64,000 nt of DNA from UBA7446 sp038143535. GTDB lineage: Bacteria; Bacteroidota; Bacteroidia; Flavobacteriales; Flavobacteriaceae. Made by a program: the position numbers and the translations under genes. Positions 55,218-61,558 of the stretch are shown here, one piece after another (within the stretch, counting starts at the first letter, position 1; each line of letters opens with the position of its first letter). The notes beneath the pieces were generated by a model. The model searched no databases. It saw nothing but the letters and a program-made list of their open reading frames with translations, and was not told where the DNA came from. The stretch is from positions 248,001 to 312,000 of the forward strand of contig JAYQMD010000001.1 in the NCBI GenBank assembly GCA_038143535.1. Direction: 5' to 3'.

Positions 55218-56614
55218 TGACTAGATTTTTAAGCAGTATCGCCTTATTGGTGTTTTGTTTTGCAAACGCCCAAACGAACAGGCCTAATATCATCTGGCTT
55301 GTTAGTGAAGACCAATCGCCAGCATTTTTTCCCATGTATGGCGACGATACCGTTTCGCTACCAAACCTTTCACAATTGGCAGAAGACAGTGTCATTTATG
55401 ACAATATGCACGCAACAACACCTGTGTGTTCTCCTGCACGAAGTGCTATTATCACGGGCATGTATCCCACTACCTTGGGTACCCACAACATGCGGACCTT
55501 CAATGAGGGCCGGAAAACCAATCAGCCCCAACTAGGCATCCCCAGCTATTCACCAAAATTCCCTGACTATATCCGCCCCTTTACCGCCTATATGCGAGAA
55601 GCTGGATACTATTGCACAAACAGTAATAAACAGGACTATAACTTTAAGATAAGCGACGATGCTTGGGACCAAAGTTGTCGCTACTGTAAGGGCAGGCAAA
55701 AGGCAAATATCCACTGGAGAAATCGTGCCGCTGGACAACCCTTTTTCGCGGTATTTAATTTTCAAATCACGCACGAGTCTCAAATTTGGAAACAACAAAA
55801 CAACAAGCGTTATGTAACGCCAGACGAGGTAACTAATATCCCACCTTATTTTCCTAACGACCCAATCATAAGAGAGGATATGGCCATCAACTACAGTAAT
55901 TTGGTCCGCATGGATAAAGAGATAGGTGCCATCATTAGCGAATTAAAAGAACAGGGCTTGTATGACAATACCTATATCTTTTTTTACAGTGATCATGGCG
56001 GCCCCTTCCCTAGACACAAGCGTGCTATTTATGACTCGGGCACAAAAGTGCCGCTCATGATTAAGTTGCCAAAAAACACTAACGCTGGCAATCGCAACGA
56101 CGACCTGTGGAGTTTTGTGGATTTGGCCCCAACTGTATTGCAACTGGCGCAAATTCCCCTGCCAAACTACCTTCAGGGCATGTCCATTTTAGATAAAAAG
56201 ACCAAGCCTAGAAAATATTTGGTAACGGCATCTGACAGGTTTGATGGTCAAGTGGATCGCATCAGATCGATTAAAACCAAGCGGTACAAGCTTATTAAGA
56301 ACTATGATGTTTCCCTTCCTCATGCATTGGATGTTAAGTATAGAAAAAAGATGCCTATGATGCGTCGCATGATCGCGCTAAGCGAAAAAGGTTTGTTGGA
56401 CAAAAACGCCCAACGCTGGTTTGATACCCCAAAAGCAGCGATAGAGTTTTACGACTTACAAAAGGATCCTTTTGAGCTCAATAACTTGGCTGACAAAGCA
56501 TCCTACCGAAATAAACTACGCAAATTCAATAACCTATTGGAGCTATGGATTATTGACACACATGATTTAGGCCGCTTGCCAGAACAAGAGATTATCGACT
56601 ATTCAGTCAATTGA
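55217..56614 (+). CDS. Sulfatase (heparan N-sulfatase-like, S1 family)
   Basis: A 465-residue secreted sulfatase; last gene of the long operon. Signal peptide to about ANAQT; WLVSEDQSPAFFPMYG metal region, with Glu-Asp in place of the common Asp-Asp pair, as in several sulfatases of the N-sulfoglucosamine sulfohydrolase-like group; activation motif CSPAR with Cys71; FYSDHGGPFPRHK near 255-265; and a C-terminal FYDLQKDPFELNNLAD segment. The ATG at 55217 overlaps the previous stop by one base; a TTG one codon earlier is also possible. It is similar in plan to the sulfatase at 26754, with which it may share sulfate-ester chemistry. Substrate inferred from context only. Confidence 0.87.
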   Translation: MTRFLSSIALLVFCFANAQTNRPNIIWLVSEDQSPAFFPMYGDDTVSLPNLSQLAEDSVIYDNMHATTPVCSPARSAIITGMYPTTLGTHNMRTFNEGRKTNQPQLGIPSYSPKFPDYIRPFTAYMREAGYYCTNSNKQDYNFKISDDAWDQSCRYCKGRQKANIHWRNRAAGQPFFAVFNFQITHESQIWKQQNNKRYVTPDEVTNIPPYFPNDPIIREDMAINYSNLVRMDKEIGAIISELKEQGLYDNTYIFFYSDHGGPFPRHKRAIYDSGTKVPLMIKLPKNTNAGNRNDDLWSFVDLAPTVLQLAQIPLPNYLQGMSILDKKTKPRKYLVTASDRFDGQVDRIRSIKTKRYKLIKNYDVSLPHALDVKYRKKMPMMRRMIALSEKGLLDKNAQRWFDTPKAAIEFYDLQKDPFELNNLADKASYRNKLRKFNNLLELWIIDTHDLGRLPEQEIIDYSVN

Positions 56615-56651
56615 TTGTATCCAATTTCGCAAAAAATTGTAACTTTTAAGA

Positions 56652-56780
56652 GTGAAAACTTGATTTCACGTACTATACTTTAGCCCGTGTGGACTGGGTT
56701 TTATAATATAGTCGCGGGTGGAGAGAACGCACCCGGATCAATCGTTACGATAAGTTTAACTCCGTAAATTTTAGAAATTA
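56652..56780 (+). ncRNA. Candidate structured RNA leader
   Basis: The gap between the last sulfatase and the dehydrogenase gene holds several short inverted repeats in order: GTGAAA/TTTCAC (56652-56657 with 56664-56669), ACTATA/TATAGT (56672-56677 with 56707-56712) around an AGCCC/GGGTT helix, CGGGTG/CACCCG (56715-56720 with 56730-56735), and ATCGT-T-ACGAT (56741-56751). They stand before a tiny ORF and a terminator. No known RNA family is recognised. Confidence 0.3.
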
Positions 56781-56866
56781 TGGAAGATAAAATTATAGTA
56801 GCACTCGAGCCTAACCAAGGACATGCTTTGGCCATGCTTGAAGAACTCGCACAAGAGAAGAAATAA
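56780..56866 (+). CDS. Possible 28-residue small protein
   Basis: An ATG at 56780 opens a frame of 28 codons ending TAA at 56864-56866. The peptide starts MEDKIIVALEP, ends LEELAQEKK and is acidic-amphipathic with a helix-like second half. The leader is A/T rich (TTTTAGAAATT before the ATG), as for other genes here, and a strong terminator follows 22 bases later. These support a real transcription unit, but such short frames arise by chance and I know no homologue. Confidence 0.35.
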   Translation: MEDKIIVALEPNQGHALAMLEELAQEKK

Positions 56867-56887
56867 GCTCCAAGTTTATTTTTACAC

Positions 56888-56916
56888 AAAACGGCTCAAC
56901 AGAGCCGTTTTTTTGT
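56888..56916 (+). terminator. Rho-independent terminator
   Basis: AACGGCTC (56890-56897) and GAGCCGTT (56902-56909) form an 8-bp stem with a 4-base loop, followed by seven T counted from the end of the stem. It ends transcription from the sORF region and possibly the long operon. Confidence 0.8.
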
Positions 56917-56964
56917 TTTGTAAATAAAGCAAACAGTGTTTTAAAAGCAGCGCTTTGATTGTCA

Positions 56965-58098
56965 TTATTTAGTTGTCTTGGGCTTAATCCGATAGATCCC
57001 CTCATACTCAACAGCAATATGGATATAGCCGTAAGGACCCATAATCACATCACGCACACGTCCAATATCGGCAGCTATTTTTTCGCGTGCTACTACTTTA
57101 TTGTCGCGAACCGTTAGGCGTTCTAAGTATGATTTCTTTAGCGAGCCGGCCAGAATACTTCCTTTCCAATCAGGGTATTTGTCACCCGTGACAAATGCCA
57201 TTCCCGATGCTGCTATCGAAGGCACCCAGTAGTAGAACGGTTGCTCCATGCCCGGCAATGAACGGTTTTTGGTGATGGTGGTTCCCGAATAATTTTTGCC
57301 ATAGGTAATCTTGGGCCAGCCAAAGTTTTTTCCTGCTTCGATGATGTTGATTTCATCACCGCCACGCGGTCCGTGTTCGTGTGCCCAAACCGCACCCGTT
57401 TCAGGGTGAATCGTTAGCCCTTGTGGGTTGCGGTGCCCATAAGAATAAATGGCTTCCTTAGCACCATCTACGCCTACAAAAGGGTTGTCATTTGGAATAC
57501 TTCCGTCATCGTTTAAGCGGTAAATTTTGCCGTTGTCTCGTGTAATATCTTGTGGATTTAGGTCTCGTTTCCCTCTATCACCCACAGAAAAATACAGGTA
57601 TCCATTTGCATCAAAAGCGATACGTGAGCCAAAGTGTACGCCTTTTTTGGTGTCTGGCATGGCCTTATACAGCAGCTTTACATCTGACAAAGTATTTCCT
57701 ATTAGTAAAGCAGTATACAAACCTGTATTCCCTCCAGACGCATCTTCATTGGCGGTTGCCATAGTGAAATAGATCCTGTTATTTTGTTCAAAATCGGGGT
57801 GGAGGGCAATGCCCATCAAGCCGCCCTGACCCCGCACATAGGTAGTGGGTAAACCAGAAACCTCATTTTTTTTGCCGTATTGAAAGCGTATTAACTTTCC
57901 TTCTTTTTCTGTGTACAACAAACTCCCATTAGGCAGAAATACCATTCCCCACGGTACTTCTACATCAGGAACAACAAGCTCGGTAGTATAGGACACACTT
58001 GTTGGTGTTTTAAGAGGAGGCGTATTTTCTTTTTGGGCACATCCGGTTTGGCTTAATAGTAACGTTAGACAAACCAGATTGATAATGTTTTTTTTCAT
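56965..58098 (-). CDS. PQQ-dependent aldose sugar dehydrogenase (YliI/GSDH family), lipoprotein
   Basis: A 377-residue six-bladed propeller protein with a lipoprotein signal (SQTGCAQ, Cys20). Family signatures: PWGMVFLPNGSLLYTEKEGKL, GGLMGIALHPDF, HFGSRIAFDANGYLYFSVGDRG (PQQ and Ca contacts), SYGHRNPQGLTIHPETGAVWAHEHGPRGGDEIN. Members oxidise aldoses at C1 with PQQ and pass electrons to the respiratory chain; Bacteroidota forms are often of unknown cofactor state. It is encoded 35 bases after the TonB receptor on the same strand. A link to xylose oxidation is tempting because of the neighbouring operon, but the gene is oriented with the rpsP group. Confidence 0.88.
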   Translation of the reverse strand: MKKNIINLVCLTLLLSQTGCAQKENTPPLKTPTSVSYTTELVVPDVEVPWGMVFLPNGSLLYTEKEGKLIRFQYGKKNEVSGLPTTYVRGQGGLMGIALHPDFEQNNRIYFTMATANEDASGGNTGLYTALLIGNTLSDVKLLYKAMPDTKKGVHFGSRIAFDANGYLYFSVGDRGKRDLNPQDITRDNGKIYRLNDDGSIPNDNPFVGVDGAKEAIYSYGHRNPQGLTIHPETGAVWAHEHGPRGGDEINIIEAGKNFGWPKITYGKNYSGTTITKNRSLPGMEQPFYYWVPSIAASGMAFVTGDKYPDWKGSILAGSLKKSYLERLTVRDNKVVAREKIAADIGRVRDVIMGPYGYIHIAVEYEGIYRIKPKTTK

Positions 58099-58133
58099 TG
58101 GGTTACCGCAGTTTAATCACAAATATACCAAAT

Positions 58134-60053
58134 CTATAACTGCACTCGAACACGCATAAAGGCTTGGCGCATGGCAGCAGGCTCAAAGTAGCGTCCACCA
58201 AAGGCATTGATGCGGATATTGTCATAGTAATGCGCGTTGGCAATATTGTGAATACCCATCGCCCAAGTGGTTATGCCCCATTTGCGTTGCGCATACAGGT
58301 CAGCTGTCCAAAACTTTGGTACTTCAATAAGGTTTTTAGAGTCGGCAAAACGTTTGCCTACATGGCGCAGGTTTAGCGATACGGCAGTGTTTCCAAAAAG
58401 GTGGTTTAGGCTTGCGCTAAACTGACTTCTAGGCACGTTGGGCAGGTCATTACCGTCTTGGGCTTTAAATGTTCGTTGGCTATAATTGAGTTTTAGGGTA
58501 GCAGTTTTTGCCATGCGAAAGTTGGCAGTGGCCTCAATCCCTTTTCTGTTTACACGGCCAATATTCCTAAAAAAATCTTGCCCTGGAAAAGCGCTAAGCT
58601 CATAGGATAAAATTTCGTCTTCTGTTGTTGTTGTAAACAGCGCAACCGAAGCATCAAAGATTTTTGTTTTTAGGCGCATACCAACTTCAATTTCTTCTGA
58701 TCGTTGGGGCGCTAGCATATTGTTAAAGCCAGTTTCACCTGTTGGATTGGCAGATAGTTCATTGAGCGATGGTGTTTCAAAACCTGTTCCCCAGCGGATA
58801 TGACTGCTTAGGCTTGGCGAAAAACTATAAAACACCGCGATAGCAGGAGAGTAGGCAGATAGGTTTTTTTTGCCCGAATTACCGCCCATAAAATCAACGA
58901 GCTGAATGCGGTGGGAATCGGCACGAAGCGTGGCACGTAAGCGCCAATCGCTAAGGGCTAATTCTACAATGCCATAGGCACCCAGTGTATAAAAGCGTTC
59001 GCTTTGATCTTGGGTAGCGGTTCCTTTTTCTCCCAAGATGTTTTTAAACCTATTTCTTCCGTCTCTTTGGGCTGCTGCTTCAACCCCATATTGCCACAAC
59101 CACTGCTTTTTACGTCCGTCTTTTTGCATACCAAGACCGTAGTAGCTACGTCCCAAATCAATTTGTCCACCAAACTCAAAAGGCAGTTTCGCGTTTAGAT
59201 TACGTCTTGTAAAAAAACCATAAGCGGCCCATTTGTTGTTGTGCCAACGCGCCGTGAATTGATGTTGTTGCACCTTTTCACCTGCTTTATAATCTAGGTT
59301 TCGCTGTCTTGCTTGATTTCGGTTTTCTGTTACTTCAGCGGCTGTGAGTCCGCCAGCATCCAATGCCATTGGGCTGTTAAAATAGCTGTAATCAACAGTT
59401 AGTTTATTTCCATTGGTAGTACGTAATGTATTGGACAGATTTATGAGGCTGTTTTCATAGCCACTCCAATGGCGGTATCCCTGGTATTTTTTGTGTTCTA
59501 TAACGGCGCGAAAAAGGTTTTTTTCTTTTTTTGAACCGTAGCTGCCAACCAAGTGCTGGGTACCAAAGTCTCCAAATGTAGCAGTAAGCGTTTGTTCGTT
59601 TTTTATCGGCGTGCTTTTGAGCATGATGACACCACCCGATGCATTGCCATACAGCCCACTAGAAACGCCCCGAATAACTTCAATAGTTCCCATGGACGAT
59701 AACGGAATGTGGTCCAATTGTGTCTGTCCATCGGGTGTTGTAACGGGGATGCCGTCCCACAAAATCTTAATGCCACGAATGCCAAAAGTGGCACGTGTAC
59801 CAAACCCACGAATGGAAATACGTGTGTCCTGACTGAAATTTTGCTGACTGCTGACAAATAAGCTGGGTACGCCTTGCAATAACTCTCCAATGTCTTGTTT
59901 TAATAGTAGACTATCTTGTGCTACAGTTGTCTGGCTTACGGGTTGAATACTGCTTTGTATGCGCTGTGCACGTAAAACTACTTCTTCTAACTGTTGTACT
60001 TGCGCATGGCAAATTGCGGAAAAGACCAACATAAAGTTTAAAGCCCTACGCAT
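58134..60053 (-). CDS. TonB-dependent outer-membrane receptor
   Basis: A 639-residue receptor of the FecA/BtuB type rather than SusC: there is no CarboxypepD_reg domain. Signal peptide to about CHAQ; TonB-box region EEVVLRAQ; plug domain about 40-155 (VPSLFVSSQQNFSQDTRISIRGFG, GIPVTTPDGQTQLDHIP, SSGLYGNASGGVI); and a 22-strand barrel ending in a short strand finishing RVRVQL. Such receptors import siderophores, vitamins or metal complexes. Start codons at 60056 and 60053 both overlap the end of rimM by 8-11 bases. The substrate is not determinable. Confidence 0.88.
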   Translation of the reverse strand: MRRALNFMLVFSAICHAQVQQLEEVVLRAQRIQSSIQPVSQTTVAQDSLLLKQDIGELLQGVPSLFVSSQQNFSQDTRISIRGFGTRATFGIRGIKILWDGIPVTTPDGQTQLDHIPLSSMGTIEVIRGVSSGLYGNASGGVIMLKSTPIKNEQTLTATFGDFGTQHLVGSYGSKKEKNLFRAVIEHKKYQGYRHWSGYENSLINLSNTLRTTNGNKLTVDYSYFNSPMALDAGGLTAAEVTENRNQARQRNLDYKAGEKVQQHQFTARWHNNKWAAYGFFTRRNLNAKLPFEFGGQIDLGRSYYGLGMQKDGRKKQWLWQYGVEAAAQRDGRNRFKNILGEKGTATQDQSERFYTLGAYGIVELALSDWRLRATLRADSHRIQLVDFMGGNSGKKNLSAYSPAIAVFYSFSPSLSSHIRWGTGFETPSLNELSANPTGETGFNNMLAPQRSEEIEVGMRLKTKIFDASVALFTTTTEDEILSYELSAFPGQDFFRNIGRVNRKGIEATANFRMAKTATLKLNYSQRTFKAQDGNDLPNVPRSQFSASLNHLFGNTAVSLNLRHVGKRFADSKNLIEVPKFWTADLYAQRKWGITTWAMGIHNIANAHYYDNIRINAFGGRYFEPAAMRQAFMRVRVQL

Positions 60054-60579
60054 CATTTGTGTAAAGATCAATCAGGCCTGGTGGAGTGTCAACGTATATG
60101 GACTTTGAATCTCTTTTAACCTTCAAAATAATCTCATCAACTATTGGGATTAAAGCTGTTTTTTTACCACTGGAAACTTCAATGGTTGCCTGTGCGGTAT
60201 GTTCATTAACCGATACAACATTACCAATATTGCCTAAGTTTTTGTCAACAACATCAAATCCGATAATTTCGTGGTAATAAAATTTATTTCCAGCCAGTTT
60301 TGGAAGCTTCGTCAATGGCAAATACGCTTTTGACTTAACTATCAGATTGGCATCTACTTCATTGTCGACATCCTCCAAGCGAAGGCGTAATAGTCCTGGC
60401 TTGTGCATGGCACATTTCTCAACAAAAAAAGGAATAAGCGCATTGTTTTGCGTTAAAAAGAGACTATCAAGCGATTGATAAACCTCAGGCTCGTCAGTAT
60501 CTAGCTTAAGCAGTACTTCGCCTTTAAAACTGTATTTACCGACCACTGTTCCAAGAAAAAAACAGTCTTCGAAACGCAT
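60046..60579 (-). CDS. rimM: Ribosome maturation factor RimM
   Basis: A 177-residue protein that assists 30S head assembly by binding ribosomal protein S19. Two domains are visible: an N-terminal beta-barrel (FFLGTVVGKYSFKGEVLLKLDTDEP) and a C-terminal PRC-barrel (NKFYYHEIIGFDVVD, GKKTALIPIVDEIILKVKRDSKSIYV). The ending GLIDLYTNDA is typical. It lies 9 bases after rpsP on the same strand, the normal rpsP-rimM pairing. Length and motifs are normal. Confidence 0.95.
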   Translation of the reverse strand: MRFEDCFFLGTVVGKYSFKGEVLLKLDTDEPEVYQSLDSLFLTQNNALIPFFVEKCAMHKPGLLRLRLEDVDNEVDANLIVKSKAYLPLTKLPKLAGNKFYYHEIIGFDVVDKNLGNIGNVVSVNEHTAQATIEVSSGKKTALIPIVDEIILKVKRDSKSIYVDTPPGLIDLYTNDA

Positions 60580-60588
60580 GTTTTGGTG

Positions 60589-61407
60589 TTATTCAGCTTT
60601 CTCGTCAGCCTCTGGTGCAGCTTCTTCGGCAGCAGCCTCTGGTGCAGCTTCTTCGGCAGCAGCAGCTTCTGGTGCAGCTTCTTCGGCAGCAGCCTCTGGT
60701 GCAGCAGCTTCTGGTGCAGCTTCTTCGGCAGCAGCCTCTGGTGCAGCTTCTTCCACAGCAGCCTCTGGTGCAGCAGCTTCTGGTGCGGCTTCTTCCACAG
60801 CAGCCTCTGGTGCAGCTTCTTCGGCAGCAGCCTCTGGTGCAGCTTCTTCGGCAGCAGCTTCTGGTGCGGCTTCTTCCACAGCAGCCTCTGGTGCAGCAGC
60901 TTCTGGTGCAGCAGCTTCTGATGCAGCTTCTGGTGCAGCAGCTTCTTGTTCTGTTATTGCAGCTTCGGCATCAGCCTTGCGCTTTTCGCTAACTTCTTTT
61001 TCAGCAGCTAAGGTTTTAGCTTTTTCGTCGGCTTTAGCTTTGGAAAGTTTTTCAACATAAGCAGTGTTGCGTGATGCTTTATCAGCCAACCATGCTTCAA
61101 ACTTTGTTTCAACGTCTTCTTCCTTAAGTGCACCTTTTTTAACTCCATTAACAAGGTGGTTTTTCAACATAGCGCCTACTTCAGAAAGCAAGTTACGCGC
61201 TGTGTCTGTTGGTTGTGCTCCATTTTGAAGCCAACTAACGGCGCTGTCAACGTCGATTTTTAATGTTGCTGGATTGGTATTGGGGTTGTAGGTACCTATT
61301 TTATCTAAGTAGCGGCCATCTCTTTTTGAACGTGCATCTGCTGCAACTACCCAGTAGAAGGGTTTTCCTTTTTTTCCGTGTCTTTGAAGACGTATTTTTA
61401 CTGACAT
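60589..61407 (-). CDS. rpsP: 30S ribosomal protein S16 with very long Ala/Glu/Pro-rich tail
   Basis: A 272-residue protein. Residues 1 to about 85 are ordinary S16 (SVKIRLQRHGKKGKPFYWVVAADARSKRDGRYLDKIGTYNP). A helical extension follows to about 150, as in other Bacteroidota. From about 155 the chain is a low-complexity tail built from about 14 APEA units separated by A-[AV]-EE or AA spacers, ending DEKAE. Bacterial S16 is usually 80-90 residues and Bacteroidota forms are commonly 150-190, so this tail is unusually long. A good promoter lies 47 bases upstream. It leads the rpsP-rimM-TonB receptor-dehydrogenase group. Confidence 0.93.
   Translation of the reverse strand: MSVKIRLQRHGKKGKPFYWVVAADARSKRDGRYLDKIGTYNPNTNPATLKIDVDSAVSWLQNGAQPTDTARNLLSEVGAMLKNHLVNGVKKGALKEEDVETKFEAWLADKASRNTAYVEKLSKAKADEKAKTLAAEKEVSEKRKADAEAAITEQEAAAPEAASEAAAPEAAAPEAAVEEAAPEAAAEEAAPEAAAEEAAPEAAVEEAAPEAAAPEAAVEEAAPEAAAEEAAPEAAAPEAAAEEAAPEAAAAEEAAPEAAAEEAAPEADEKAE
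60600..60945 (-). repeat. Tandem repeat encoding the S16 tail
   Basis: About 345 bases of imperfect tandem repeats with units of 12, 15, 27 and 30 bases of the pattern GCAGCTTCTTCGGCAGCAGCC-type on the plus strand (read as EEAAPEAAA on the minus strand). Units differ by a few bases, mainly tcggca versus tccaca (Ala versus Val codons), so the array looks repeatedly expanded and recombined. Confidence 0.9.
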
Positions 61408-61453
61408 ATCAAATTAAATTTTTGGGTGCAAAACCCTGGTTATTAATGCGTGG

Positions 61454-61484
61454 CAAATCTACACTATTTTTTGATTTTACCAAA
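61454..61484 (-). promoter_or_regulatory. Bacteroidota-type promoter of rpsP
   Basis: Read on the minus strand, TTTG (61484-61481) and TAGATTTG (61461-61454) are separated by exactly 19 bases, an ideal match to -33 TTTG/-7 TAnnTTTG. It drives rpsP, about 47 bases downstream. Confidence 0.7.
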
Positions 61485-61558
61485 CGTTAATAACTTCATA
61501 TTCACTTGCACATATTTTACATGCTAACTTCACTAAATTAGTTCACTAATCCGTTACC

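Noticed and set aside
56701..56889. A 62-codon frame on the minus strand across the sORF region
   Set aside because: It runs through the terminator side and stem-loops, starts with no plausible leader and looks non-protein-like; the plus-strand sORF fits the terminator better.
60600..60945. Regular repeats that might be taken for a CRISPR array
   Set aside because: Units are 12-30 bases, directly adjacent without unique spacers, in frame with S16, and no cas genes are near.
60578..61060. Long plus-strand frames rich in Ser/Ala or in Gln/Leu over the S16 tail
   Set aside because: They are mirror readings of the GC-biased tandem repeat in rpsP; no signals or homologues support them.
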